Source of the DNA: JALYYC01 sp039922495
GTDB lineage: Bacteria > Chloroflexota > Dormibacteria > CF-121
Length of the DNA: 64,000 nt
Assembly: GCA_039922495.1 (NCBI GenBank)
Contig: JBDTEO010000005.1
Coordinates: forward strand, 4,021 to 68,020
Direction of reading: 5' to 3'
Shown here: in pieces, positions 44,277 to 53,109 of the stretch
Position numbering within the stretch: the stretch's first letter is position 1
How the letters are laid out: each line of letters begins with the position of its first letter
Made by a program: the position numbers and the translations under genes
The notes under the pieces: model-generated
Told to the model about the DNA's origin: nothing
The model's input: only the letters and a program-made list of their open reading frames with translations
Databases searched by the model: none

Positions 44277-45689
44277 ATGCGAGGACTGAGCCGGCGTGGG
44301 CAGGGGCGAATGGCACGGCTGATCACCATCGCCATGGTGGGCGCCGCAGCTGGGACGATCGTGGTCGGACCGCGGGCCGATGCGCAGGCGGCCGGCTTGA
44401 CGGTCCGCGTGGCCGGCAATCACTTTACCGATGGCGCCGGGCGCACCATCCGGCTGCTCGGGGTCAACCGCTCCGGAACCGAGTATGAATGCATGGCCAA
44501 CAACGGCTTCTTCGACGGGCCGAGCGATGCCGCATCGATCGCCGCGATGATGAGCTGGAACATCGATGCCGTCCGGGTGCCGCTGAACGAAGACTGCTGG
44601 CTCGGCATCAACGGCGCTCCGCCGCGCTACAGCGGAGCCAATTACCGGAACGCCATCGCCGGGTATGTCAGCCGGCTGCACGCCGCGGGCATGTACGCCA
44701 TCCTCGATCTCCACTGGAACGCGCAGGGCGCCTTGCCCGCGGACGGCAAGACGGGGCAAGGCCGCGAGATGGCCGACCTCGACCACGCGCCGAGCTACTG
44801 GGCGTCGGTCGCCGGATTTTTCAAGAGCGACCTCGGCGTCGTCTTCGATCTCTTCAACGAGCCGCACGACATCAGCTGGGATTGCTGGCTGCACGGCTGC
44901 ACGGTCAGTGACGGCACCGGCACCTGGCAGGCGGCCGGGATGCAAACGTTGCTCGATGCGGTCCGCTCCACCGGCGCGAGAAATGTCGTTACGCTCAGCG
45001 CCAACGGATGGGGCGGCGACATTCCCCAGTGGGTCAACTACCGGCCGCACGACCCGCTGGGCCAGATCGCGGCCGGCTGGCATGTCTACTATCCGGAAAC
45101 CTGGTGGAGCGATCCCTCGCGGTGGGATGCGGGCGTTGGACCGACCATCGCCGCACAGGTGCCGATTGTCGCGACCGAGCTCGGTGAGCACGATTGCGGC
45201 ACTGGCTGGATCAATCAATTCCTCCCCTGGGCTGATCAGCGCGGGCTCTCGTACACGGCCTGGACCTGGGATACCTGGCCGGACTGCAGCAACCCGGTGC
45301 TGATCACGAGCTACAGCGGCGCGCCCACCGGCTATGGGGTCGGCGTCCGCGATCACCTTCGTCGCCTCAGCGGATTCCATCCCGTGCTGACCCGCCCGGC
45401 GGCGCCCGTCATCGCCGCCCAGCCCCCGCATGCCCGCGCCACCGCGCCCGCGGCCGCGGCGGCCGTCGCCGCCCGGGTGGGGGCGATCCGGTTCCGGCGG
45501 CCGGCTGCGCTCGGCCGGCTGGCGTCAGACGCGCTGATCGCCAGACCAACCGCCACGACCTCGACGCTGGTCGGCCTGATCGGCGCCGCCATCGTCGCGG
45601 TGCCGCTGATGCTGGGGCCGGCACTCTGGGTCCTGCGCCGGCGCCGGCGGCGCGCCTTGGCCTCCGCCGCGGGCTCGGATTCGGCCTGA
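44277..45689 (+). CDS. Secreted GH5-type cellulase-like hydrolase with C-terminal membrane anchor (paralogue B)
   Basis: A 470-residue paralogue of the preceding gene: export segment (about 12-38), GH5 barrel (about 40-352) with E195 (LFNEPHD) and E301 (VATELGE), an Ala-rich linker and a C-terminal membrane segment (about 425-450) with a run of Arg. Shared blocks include GVNRSGTEYECM, RVPLNEDCWLGINGAP and AWTWDTWPDC. A second in-frame ATG at 44310 would still retain the export signal. Confidence 0.9.
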   Translation: MRGLSRRGQGRMARLITIAMVGAAAGTIVVGPRADAQAAGLTVRVAGNHFTDGAGRTIRLLGVNRSGTEYECMANNGFFDGPSDAASIAAMMSWNIDAVRVPLNEDCWLGINGAPPRYSGANYRNAIAGYVSRLHAAGMYAILDLHWNAQGALPADGKTGQGREMADLDHAPSYWASVAGFFKSDLGVVFDLFNEPHDISWDCWLHGCTVSDGTGTWQAAGMQTLLDAVRSTGARNVVTLSANGWGGDIPQWVNYRPHDPLGQIAAGWHVYYPETWWSDPSRWDAGVGPTIAAQVPIVATELGEHDCGTGWINQFLPWADQRGLSYTAWTWDTWPDCSNPVLITSYSGAPTGYGVGVRDHLRRLSGFHPVLTRPAAPVIAAQPPHARATAPAAAAAVAARVGAIRFRRPAALGRLASDALIARPTATTSTLVGLIGAAIVAVPLMLGPALWVLRRRRRRALASAAGSDSA

Positions 45690-45813
45690 TGCGGTAACAA
45701 CCGGCGCCCGCGGCCGTTCCGATTGCGTAACGACGTCCGCCGCCGCACTTTTGTGATCGGCCCGTGGCACCTTACGAGGCGCATTTCATTCTCCGGTGGG
45801 CTAAAACGGTGGC

Positions 45814-47367
45814 ATGGGAGCGTGGGGTCGGGCATCTGCGCGCCATGCGTGGGCGTTACCCTGTAGCGCGTTACTGCTGAGCCTGCTCGGATTTTCCATC
45901 ACGCAGGCGCCGGTGATGGCGAACGCCGCCACCCTCAACCCCTACGGCTTTTCGGTCTGGGGCTATCAAAATCGAATCACGGCATCGGGGCTCAAGTGGG
46001 CACGCGTGCAACGCGATTGGTCGTCAATCGAAACCGCGCCCGGCGTCTACAGTTTTGGCGGCATGGATGCGGACGTGGCCGCGGCCAACGCCGCCGGGGT
46101 CCACATCACCGTCCCCTTGCAGGATGCCCCGAGCTTTCACAAGTCCCAGGTCTGCAATGGCGTGAATCTGTTCCCGAGCCCGAGCGAGATGAGTGTATTT
46201 GCCACCGTCATGGCCAGCCGCTACAACGGCCGCAACGGGCATGGCTATGTCGACAGCTTCGAAATCGGCAATGAAGAGTGGGATGGCTACTGGGGCGGGA
46301 GCTGGGCCAACACCCTTCCCTGCCGCGCGGCCAACTATTACGGGCCGGTGCTCAAGGCCGGCTATCAAGCCGTCAAGGCGCAATCGCCCAATGCCCTGGT
46401 CGGCATGTTCGGGATGTGGTGGGTGAACACGCCCCACATCCAGAGCTACATGACCTGGCTCTACCAGAACGGCTATGGCTCGTACATGGACTTTGCCAAC
46501 TTCCATTACTATCCCGGCGGGAATCCGGCGGTCACGAGTGGCGACACGCCGTCCTACGACCTCGAGTGGCAGACCATCCGCGGCGTCCAGGCGGCCCACG
46601 GTGATGGCGGAAAGCCGGTCTGGTGCACCGAGACCGGCTGGGCCATCAATAGCAATGGCCAGCCAGGACCGCTCGTCAGCCTGGCACAGCAGTCGCAATA
46701 CCTGCAATACGTCCTCGACAGCTCGCGGACGTCGGGCGTGATGCAGCGCGTCTTCATCTACATGATCAGCGATACGGGCACCGACGGCATGAATCTCTAC
46801 CCGCCGTCCGGGCCGTTGCCGAGTTACACGATGCTCGAGAGCTACATCGCGCGCTATCCCTCCTGGGGTGCGGCGGCACCCGCGCCGACGCCAACGCCGG
46901 CGCCGACGCCAACACCGACCCCGACACCGACCCCGGCGCCCACGCCGGCGCCGACGCAGGCCCCGACCCCCGGACCGACGCATGCCCCGTCCGCGACGCC
47001 CGCCCCGACGAATGGCGCGACGCCGGCACCGACGCATAGCGTGGCCGCGGCGCCGACGACCAAGCCGGCGGCCTCCCATAACGGGTCGTCGGGACAGCCC
47101 TCCGCAAAACCGGCCGGCGGCGGAAACGTGACCGCCCTCAAGCCATCGAACCCCGGTAGCGCCGGAACGGCAGGGATCTTCCCGGCCGAGGTCAAGAATG
47201 GCGGACCGCTCAACGTCGGTCGCCTGCTAGCCGTGGTCCCACGGATCCTCGGCTCAGCCGGCATGATGCTGCTCCTCTGGCTCTCGCTCGGCGCCGTGGT
47301 CTGGGTGGTGCTCCGTGTGCTGACGCTGTTCTCGTTGGCTCGTCGCCACCAGGCCGTCCGCTTCTGA
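45814..47367 (+). CDS. Secreted GH-A glycosyl hydrolase with Pro/Thr linker and membrane anchor
   Basis: A 517-residue paralogue of the enzyme at 9675: signal peptide (about 1-39), barrel domain (about 40-355) with E154 (FEIGNEEWDGYWGG) and E273 (WCTETGW), a long (A)PTPTP-rich linker (about 356-420) and a C-terminal membrane segment (about 480-505). The membrane anchor replaces the soluble C-terminal domain of the 9675 copy, so one copy is probably released and the other retained. A 124-base gap precedes it, larger than others in the locus, so it may have its own promoter. Confidence 0.88.
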   Translation: MGAWGRASARHAWALPCSALLLSLLGFSITQAPVMANAATLNPYGFSVWGYQNRITASGLKWARVQRDWSSIETAPGVYSFGGMDADVAAANAAGVHITVPLQDAPSFHKSQVCNGVNLFPSPSEMSVFATVMASRYNGRNGHGYVDSFEIGNEEWDGYWGGSWANTLPCRAANYYGPVLKAGYQAVKAQSPNALVGMFGMWWVNTPHIQSYMTWLYQNGYGSYMDFANFHYYPGGNPAVTSGDTPSYDLEWQTIRGVQAAHGDGGKPVWCTETGWAINSNGQPGPLVSLAQQSQYLQYVLDSSRTSGVMQRVFIYMISDTGTDGMNLYPPSGPLPSYTMLESYIARYPSWGAAAPAPTPTPAPTPTPTPTPTPAPTPAPTQAPTPGPTHAPSATPAPTNGATPAPTHSVAAAPTTKPAASHNGSSGQPSAKPAGGGNVTALKPSNPGSAGTAGIFPAEVKNGGPLNVGRLLAVVPRILGSAGMMLLLWLSLGAVVWVVLRVLTLFSLARRHQAVRF

Positions 47368-47387
47368 CCGAGCGGGACGATGTCGAT

Positions 47388-48578
47388 GTGCTCGTTGTTG
47401 GCGCCGGACTGATCGGCCTGGCCACCGCTCGCACACTGATCCGCCGCCGGCCGGGCGCCCGCGTCGCCGTCCTGGAGAAGGAAGCGCAGATCGCCTCGCA
47501 CCAGAGCGGCCACAACAGCGGGGTCATCCACTCGGGCATTTACTATCAGCCCGGATCGCTCAAGGCACGCCTCTGCGTTGAGGGCGGCGCCTTGCTGCGC
47601 GCCTTCTGCGATGAACATGGCATCGCCCATCCGGAATGCGGAAAGCTGATCGTGGCGGTGCGGGAGGGCGAGCTCGATCGCCTCGATGCGTTGAAACGCC
47701 GCGGCGCGGCGAACGGGCTCCGCGGCCTGGAGGTGCTGGAGGGCAGTGAGATCCGCCAGGTCGAGCCGATGGCAAGCGGATTGCGCGCCATCTACTCACC
47801 CGGAACGGCCATCGTCGATTACGGACTGGTGGCGCGGGCGCTGGCTGACGATGTCCGTACCGGCGGCGGCACCATCATGACGGGCCGGCGCGTCACCGCG
47901 CTGCGCCGCCGCGAGGGGGACTGGGATGTCGAGTGCGCCGGCGACCGCATCCGGGCGCGAACCGTCATCACCTGTGCCGGGCTCCAGTCAGACGCCCTGG
48001 CGATCATGACCGGGGCCGCGCGCGAGCCCCGGATCGTCCCCTTTCGGGGCGAATACTGGCAACTGGACGCGCGACCCGCCTCGCTCGTGAACGGCCTGAT
48101 CTATCCCGTTCCGGATCCCGCGCTTCCCTTCCTCGGTGTGCATTTCACGCGCCGAGTCGACGGGCAGGTTTGGGTCGGCCCCAACGCGATCCTCGCCCTC
48201 GCCCGGGAAGGCTATCGGCGGTCGCAGGTCAGCGCCGCAGACACCCTGGCCTTGCTGCGCTGGCCCGGTTTCTATCGATTGGTCCGGCGCTATTGGCGGA
48301 TGGGGGTTCAGGAGACCAGGCTGATGGTCAACAGGCACGCCCTGATCAGCGAGTTACGACGATATCTGCCGGCCCTCCAGCCGGGCGATCTTCGACCTGG
48401 ACCATCCGGGGTGCGGGCGCAGGCCGTTTCGCGAGACGGCCGCCTGCTGGACGACTTCATGTTCTCCGAAGGCGAGCATCTGCTGCACGTGCGCAACGCC
48501 CCATCCCCGGCGGCCACCGCCTGCCTGGCGATCGCCGAGATGATCGCCGACCGCCTCGATCGCAACGCTCCGACCTAG
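47388..48578 (+). CDS. lhgO: L-2-hydroxyglutarate oxidase/dehydrogenase
   Basis: A 396-residue FAD-dependent oxidoreductase of the DAO family: VLVVGAGLIGLATA nucleotide loop at the start, then SGHNSGVIHSGIYYQPGSLKA, AIVDYGLVA and a FRGEYWQL segment, all characteristic of L-2-hydroxyglutarate oxidase (LhgO/YgaF). It oxidises L-2-hydroxyglutarate to 2-oxoglutarate, a metabolite-repair or lysine-catabolism step at the membrane. GTG 47388 is used as no better start exists, 20 bases after the previous stop. Its last 225 bases overlap the opposing sigma factor gene. Confidence 0.9.
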   Translation: MLVVGAGLIGLATARTLIRRRPGARVAVLEKEAQIASHQSGHNSGVIHSGIYYQPGSLKARLCVEGGALLRAFCDEHGIAHPECGKLIVAVREGELDRLDALKRRGAANGLRGLEVLEGSEIRQVEPMASGLRAIYSPGTAIVDYGLVARALADDVRTGGGTIMTGRRVTALRRREGDWDVECAGDRIRARTVITCAGLQSDALAIMTGAAREPRIVPFRGEYWQLDARPASLVNGLIYPVPDPALPFLGVHFTRRVDGQVWVGPNAILALAREGYRRSQVSAADTLALLRWPGFYRLVRRYWRMGVQETRLMVNRHALISELRRYLPALQPGDLRPGPSGVRAQAVSRDGRLLDDFMFSEGEHLLHVRNAPSPAATACLAIAEMIADRLDRNAPT

Positions 48579-49565
48579 ACAACAACCCCCCTTTGGCGTC
48601 GGTCGGATCGATGGCATCGGGCTCGGTGGGATCGGTGGCTTCGGGCTCGGGATCACGTTCCGTGGAGTCGGCCGCGGACGCGCCGTCCGGGTAACCCGCC
48701 CAACGGCTCGCGGGAGGCTGACGATCGTCGTTGGAACCGGTTCCGACAGCAGATTGCCAGACCGCGCCGGCTCGCCGGCGGAGGAGGCCGCTTCCGGGGG
48801 TCTGCCGGCAAGCCACGCAGCCGATCGGACGCCGGCGCTGACGGGCGCCATCGGCGCCAGGACCGCCCGACTGGCAGCGGGCGGCGGAGCAGCGTGCGTC
48901 GGCGACGCGCTGGACGTGACGAGCACGGCCGCGACCACCGGGACCAGGGCCGCGGCGGTCACCGAGTCAACGAGATCGGTGAAAACGACCCGCTGGCGGA
49001 GGTGATCGAGCGCCACGAAGCCGAGAACGGCGGCGAGCCTGGCCGCGACCAAGGAGGCCCGTCGCCGGGCCCGATGCCGCAACTGGGCGGCGGCCATGTA
49101 GCTCATCCCGAGGTTGCTGGCAATTTCGCCCAGCGGACGGTCCTCGACCGCGGATTGCCAGAGAACCTGGCGTTCCCGGTTTCCTAATTGGTGAAGGACG
49201 GCCGCAAGCAGCTGCCGGTCGATCACCGCGACGTCACAATCCGGCGCAGCACGCGCATCGGCAGCCAGCACGGTAAGCGCGGATCCGAGTCGCTTGCGAC
49301 GCCGGAGCACGTCAAGACAGTGGTTGCGGGCGACCGTCATCAGCCAGGCGCGGGCCGGTCCGCTGGTTGACGGCGTTGGCAGGGAGGAGATGGCACGCAG
49401 GAAGACCTCATGGGTCGCATCCGCCGCATCCTCCGGGCTCTTCAACAGTCGGCGGCAGAGATGGAACACCGCACTGGCGTTCGCCTCGTAGAGATCGGAT
49501 AACCAGCGACGGCAGCGTTCATGGGGATCGTCCGAACGAATATCCTCGTACCCAAAGGCCGGCAT
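48354..49565 (-). CDS. ECF-like RNA polymerase sigma factor with C-terminal membrane/Pro-rich extension
   Basis: A 403-residue protein with sigma-70 region 2 (about 22-90; FHLCRRLLKSPEDAADATHEVFLRA, AWLMTVARNHCLDVLRRRKR) and region 4 (about 130-182; LGNRERQVLWQSAVEDRPLGEIASNLGMS). These are followed by a hydrophobic segment (about 205-240) and a Pro/Ala/Ser-rich tail. ECF sigma factors with a membrane extension are known and may sense envelope state directly. ATG 49565 is chosen; the frame upstream has no sigma homology. The tail runs 225 bases antisense into lhgO, so its true 3' end may be shorter if there is an error in the sequence. Confidence 0.85.
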   Translation of the reverse strand: MPAFGYEDIRSDDPHERCRRWLSDLYEANASAVFHLCRRLLKSPEDAADATHEVFLRAISSLPTPSTSGPARAWLMTVARNHCLDVLRRRKRLGSALTVLAADARAAPDCDVAVIDRQLLAAVLHQLGNRERQVLWQSAVEDRPLGEIASNLGMSYMAAAQLRHRARRRASLVAARLAAVLGFVALDHLRQRVVFTDLVDSVTAAALVPVVAAVLVTSSASPTHAAPPPAASRAVLAPMAPVSAGVRSAAWLAGRPPEAASSAGEPARSGNLLSEPVPTTIVSLPRAVGRVTRTARPRPTPRNVIPSPKPPIPPSPMPSIRPTPKGGCCLGRSVAIEAVGDHLGDRQAGGGRRGWGVAHVQQMLAFGEHEVVQQAAVSRNGLRPHPGWSRSKIARLEGRQISS

Positions 49566-49637
49566 CTTCTCAATAACAGGGTAGTTTCGGCACCCGCCGG
49601 CTGTCAAATCTTGCCAACCCAAAACGTCTTTATTGAC

Positions 49638-49952
49638 GTGGCCGAAGCAAGGCGGCTCAAAGCTGGGCGCTGGCGCATTTACGCTGGCGATGAGGGGCAG
49701 ATCGTACGGGATCCGACCTCCGGCGCGATCGCGACGTTTGATACGCTGGCCGATGCGCGCCGATGGTGGGCACGACTGCATCCTGACGATCGGCCGCTTA
49801 CAGAGGCCAGAAGATGTGCTCGTTGCGGCGGCTACTTCGGCGCCAGTACCGGCTGGAGCGTCTTCGATGGTCGCGATTACCATCCCTCGCACGCGCCAAA
49901 AACGCTTGAGGATCGCCAGCCGGCAGACAGCCTGGCCAAGCGGAAGACGTAG
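49638..49952 (+). CDS. Small hypothetical protein with a Cys-x2-Cys motif
   Basis: About 104 residues from GTG 49638 (the frame is open from 49521). The centre reads GRWRIYAGDEGQIVRDP.. and the C-terminal half has CARCGGYFGASTGWSVFDG, which resembles half of a zinc-ribbon-like knuckle with only one Cys pair. No family recognised. It ends 23 bases before the rhodanese gene, so the two might be cotranscribed. Start uncertain. Confidence 0.5.
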   Translation: MAEARRLKAGRWRIYAGDEGQIVRDPTSGAIATFDTLADARRWWARLHPDDRPLTEARRCARCGGYFGASTGWSVFDGRDYHPSHAPKTLEDRQPADSLAKRKT

Positions 49953-49975
49953 CGTTCGCGGCGTAGAGTGGCCGC

Positions 49976-50674
49976 ATGCCGAAGCCGATCTTCGAGGTGT
50001 CCGAGCTCAAGACGCAGCTTGCCAGGGGCGCCCAGCTCGTCGACGTGATGCCGGCGGAGGATTTCGCCGAAGACCACCTGCCGGGGGCGATCAATATCCC
50101 CCTTCGCGACCTCAACGCCGGGACCGCCGCGACGCTGCGGCGAGACCGGCCGGTCATCGCCTATTGCGACGACTTCGCTTGAGACCTCTCGCCCAGGGCC
50201 GCGTGGCGGCTCGAGACGCTCGGGTTCGAGGCGATGGACTTCGCACCGGGCAAACAGGCCTGGTACGAGGAGAACGAACCTCGCGAGGGGAAGGCCGCTG
50301 AGGAGACCTGGATTGGCGACGTGATGGATGCCGACGTCCCGACCTGCCGGCTGACCGATCGCATCGGCGACGTCCGCGAGCGGGTCCGAACGGACGGCCA
50401 CGACATCTGTGTCGTGGTCAACGACCAGCGGATCGTCCTCGGGTTGCTGCGAAAGGACGCCCTCGAGGCCGACGACAGCGTCACCGCCGAAGCGGTCATG
50501 CATGTCGGGCCCAGCACCTTCCGGCCAAACCTCTCCCTGGAAGAGATGTTGAAGTTCCAGCGCGAGCACAACATCAAGACCGTCAGCCTGATCACGACGC
50601 CCAAGGGCCGGCTGCTCGGGACGATCGCGCGAAACGACCTCGAAGCCACACTCGCCCACGACGCGTCGCCCTAG
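49976..50674 (+). CDS. Rhodanese-CBS protein with in-frame UGA: probable selenoprotein
   Basis: Read through TGA at 50180-50182, the frame gives a 232-residue protein: a rhodanese domain (about 5-95) followed by two CBS motifs (about 112-228). The active-site loop reads YC-DDFA-[UGA]-DLSPRAAWRLETLGF, that is Cys64-x4-U69, where homologues I know of typically have a second Cys. The frame beyond the UGA stays conserved in sense, and a hairpin fitting a bacterial SECIS follows (50196-50212). I read this as selenocysteine. A nonsense mutation or sequencing error remains possible. The protein would be a cytoplasmic sulfur-transfer or redox protein regulated by adenosine ligands via CBS. Confidence 0.75.
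50196..50212 (+). promoter_or_regulatory. SECIS-like hairpin after the in-frame UGA
   Basis: Starting 14 bases after the TGA, GCCGC-GTG-GCGGC (50198-50210) forms a perfect 5-bp stem extended by G-U and G-C pairs (50196-50197 with 50211-50212). The 3-base loop starts with G followed by U, 21 bases after the UGA. Bacterial SECIS elements have a G at the start of the apical loop about 16-37 bases downstream of the UGA, so spacing and loop fit. Only folding and mutational tests can confirm it. Confidence 0.6.
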
Positions 50675-50683
50675 CAAACCGGT

Positions 50684-51916
50684 TTAGAACAGGGCGCCGG
50701 AGCCGAGGCGGGTGAGGCGCCAGAAGATGTCAGGGTCGAAGATGCCGCCGGTCGTCTTCAGTGGGATCTTCGTTTTCTCGTCGCCGACCCGGAGCGTAAC
50801 CGAGCCCACGTTCGACCCCGACGCCAGAGGCGGCGCGACTGGTTTAAGGTCGGTGGTGATGTGCTCGGCCATGCCGTCGTAGACCACCCAGTTGACATCC
50901 TGCTCGACGAAGACGGTCGCCTGGTCGCCCCAGGGAGCCGCGTACTCGGCGATGACCTGCTCGGTGGAGATGATCGAGCGATAGTGAAGCGCCGGAACCA
51001 CGGCGTGGATCAGGCCGGTCGCGCCGTTGAAGGCATTCTCCAGCGTCGGCAGGCCGAGAACAGCCCCGTACAACCGTGCCGGCTGGCCGTCAGCCTGGAT
51101 GTCCGCGGCAAAGACGAAGCAGGCTCCGGCCTGCGGACTGGATCCGGTCTTCACGCCGATGATCCCCTCCTGTCCGAGCGCGGCATCGACGTTGAAGACG
51201 CGCCCACCCACCGGGAGCGTCGCCTCAGGCTGCTTGACGATCTCGGCAAAGACCGGATTGCGCATCGCCACCTGGGCGAGGGTGATCAGGTCGCCGGGTG
51301 TCCCCACCGAATCCGGTGAGAACCCGCTCGCGTCGACATATTTCGTTTGGGTCATCCCGACCGCCAGCGTCCGGGCATTCATCTTGCCGACAAACGCTGG
51401 CAGCGATCCCGCATCCCAGGTCGCCAGCAAATCGGCTACGTTGTTCCCCGACGGCACCAACAGCGCCTCGAGGGCCTGATACTCGGTGAGCTGCTCACCG
51501 GCGACCACCGGAAAGACCGACTGGCCCTGGTCCTTCTCACTCTGGTAGGTCGCCACATCGGCAGCCGACACCGGTATCATCGGCCCCTGTTGCGCCAGGG
51601 GCAAGGGGTGATCCTCGAGGATCTGCAAGGCAGTCATCATCTTGACCGTGCTGGCCAGCGGCTGCGCCGTTTGCGGGCCGTGGCTGGCGATCGTCCCCAA
51701 GCCGGCAACCGCAATCGCGGCACTCCCGGTCGAGGGCCAGGGTAACTCCGGCGGCGTCGAGCCAATTTGATGGCTGACCGGCTGCAGCGATGTCGGGCCG
51801 ATCCGTGGAACGGGCCGGAGGATCTGGAGGGTGATCAGGATAATCAATACGAAGCCGGCGAGCCCGAAGGCGAGCGCCTCACGATTGATACCAAATCGGC
51901 CGGCGAGCTGGTTCAC
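50684..51916 (-). CDS. D-alanyl-D-alanine carboxypeptidase (S11 family, DacA-like)
   Basis: A 410-residue penicillin-binding protein: an N-terminal membrane segment (about 14-33), then the serine-protease motifs S89-T-V-K92, S156-G-N158 and K256-T-G258. It trims peptidoglycan stem peptides outside the membrane. GTG 51916 is preferred to TTG 51934 because an AGAGGGGG site lies just upstream of it. It is convergent with the rhodanese gene, with only 9 bases between stops. Confidence 0.92.
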   Translation of the reverse strand: MNQLAGRFGINREALAFGLAGFVLIILITLQILRPVPRIGPTSLQPVSHQIGSTPPELPWPSTGSAAIAVAGLGTIASHGPQTAQPLASTVKMMTALQILEDHPLPLAQQGPMIPVSAADVATYQSEKDQGQSVFPVVAGEQLTEYQALEALLVPSGNNVADLLATWDAGSLPAFVGKMNARTLAVGMTQTKYVDASGFSPDSVGTPGDLITLAQVAMRNPVFAEIVKQPEATLPVGGRVFNVDAALGQEGIIGVKTGSSPQAGACFVFAADIQADGQPARLYGAVLGLPTLENAFNGATGLIHAVVPALHYRSIISTEQVIAEYAAPWGDQATVFVEQDVNWVVYDGMAEHITTDLKPVAPPLASGSNVGSVTLRVGDEKTKIPLKTTGGIFDPDIFWRLTRLGSGALF

Positions 51917-51954
51917 TGATCCCCCTCTCGCCAACGCTACTCGCTCTCGCGCGG

Positions 51955-53109
51955 TTACGCTCGGCGAGGGGCGCGGGAGGGTGAAAACGTGAAGCCCATG
52001 GCGATCATGCCAAGCGCGCCGACGACGAGGACCAGGAACGGCGCGGTCAGCACCCCCGTGGCGTCGAGGAGCACACCACCCAGCAGCGGCCCGAAGAAGG
52101 CGAGCAGATAGCCAATGGTCAGCATCAGCGCGGAGTAACCGGCCACCTCGCCCTGGGCGCGGGCGAGCAGCGGTGGCAACGCCATGGACCCGGTGAACGC
52201 CATGCTCGAGCCGGCCCCAGCCAGGATGACGAACAGCCAGGCCAGACCGGTCAGGCCGAGCACCAGGCCAAGCGAGCCCACCAGGGTGACGCCCCCGGCC
52301 GCCAGGTAATACGTCCGGGAGGTCGCGAAGGTCCCCCTGATGCTGATCAGGACGACCGCCATGCCCAGCACGGACAGGCCGAGCAAGAGCAGCACGAGCG
52401 CGGACGCGTTCTGCCCTTTGGCATGCATGAGGAAGGGGAGCCAGGTCACCGCGGTGACGTAGACGGCGCTTTGCGCGGCGAACAGGACGCCGGCGCGCCA
52501 GACCTGCGGGTTGTGGAGCAGCGCGGCGAGATGGGACGGCGCGGCCGCTTCGAGCTCATCGCGCGGGGCCAGCACCAGCCACAGCGAGCACGCCAGCAGC
52601 GCCGGCACGCCCCAGACAATGAAGGTGCCGCGCCATCCGACGACCGGGAGCAGGTAGACGGTGCTGGTGGTTGCGACGGCACCCCCCAGGTTGAGACCCG
52701 CGGTGTAGATCGCGGAGACCCGTTGGATCTGCGCTGGGAACCAGCCGCGGACGACGGCCGATGCCGGCGGCTGCGCGATCGCGGTGCCGATGCCCACCAC
52801 CAGCGTCCCCAGGTAGAGCAGCAGCACAGCAGGGTCGAGCACACGAAGGAACGCGCCGAGGGCGATGGCGGCGGTGGCGGCCGCGATCAACCGGCGCGGC
52901 CCGATCAGGTTGGACAGGAGCGCGCCCGGCACCGCAAAAAGACCAAGACAGAGAAAGGGCAAGGAGGTCAGCGCGCCGGAGAGGGCGAAGCTTAGGTGGA
53001 GATCGGAGCGGATCGTCGGGAGAACCGGCGTGACCCCGAGAATGACCGAGCGCAGGTTGAAGGCGACAAAGGTCGCCAGGATAAGCGGACGAGTTGCGCG
53101 GCGAGCGAT
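51955..53109 (-). CDS. MFS transporter (CynX/NimT-like), start codon uncertain
   Basis: About 384 residues with roughly twelve membrane segments. The family N-terminus (RPLILATFVAFNLRSVILGVTPVLP, then SGALTSLPFLCLGLF) is encoded without interruption upstream of the first standard start (TTG 52962), but no ATG, GTG or TTG exists in frame there back to the TGA near 53180. I give the end as 53109 (ATC, just before ARRATRP) because that yields a normal family length; initiation at a non-standard codon, or an error in the sequence, is implied. The family exports or imports small anions or drugs; substrate unknown. Confidence 0.75.
   Translation of the reverse strand: MARRATRPLILATFVAFNLRSVILGVTPVLPTIRSDLHLSFALSGALTSLPFLCLGLFAVPGALLSNLIGPRRLIAAATAAIALGAFLRVLDPAVLLLYLGTLVVGIGTAIAQPPASAVVRGWFPAQIQRVSAIYTAGLNLGGAVATTSTVYLLPVVGWRGTFIVWGVPALLACSLWLVLAPRDELEAAAPSHLAALLHNPQVWRAGVLFAAQSAVYVTAVTWLPFLMHAKGQNASALVLLLLGLSVLGMAVVLISIRGTFATSRTYYLAAGGVTLVGSLGLVLGLTGLAWLFVILAGAGSSMAFTGSMALPPLLARAQGEVAGYSALMLTIGYLLAFFGPLLGGVLLDATGVLTAPFLVLVVGALGMIAMGFTFSPSRAPRRA

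Noticed and set aside
49566..49892. N-terminal extension of the sigma factor frame
   Set aside because: No sigma homology upstream of ATG 49565; the extension overlaps the hypothetical gene on the other strand.
50180..50182. Ordinary stop ending a truncated rhodanese and a separate CBS gene at 50234
   Set aside because: The rhodanese domain continues directly after the TGA in the same frame and the region 50183-50233 is coding in style with no RBS for a second start; kept as the main alternative to selenocysteine.
50676..50685. AAACCGGTTT palindrome between two convergent stops
   Set aside because: No loop and no T-run, so it cannot act as a normal intrinsic terminator; probably chance.
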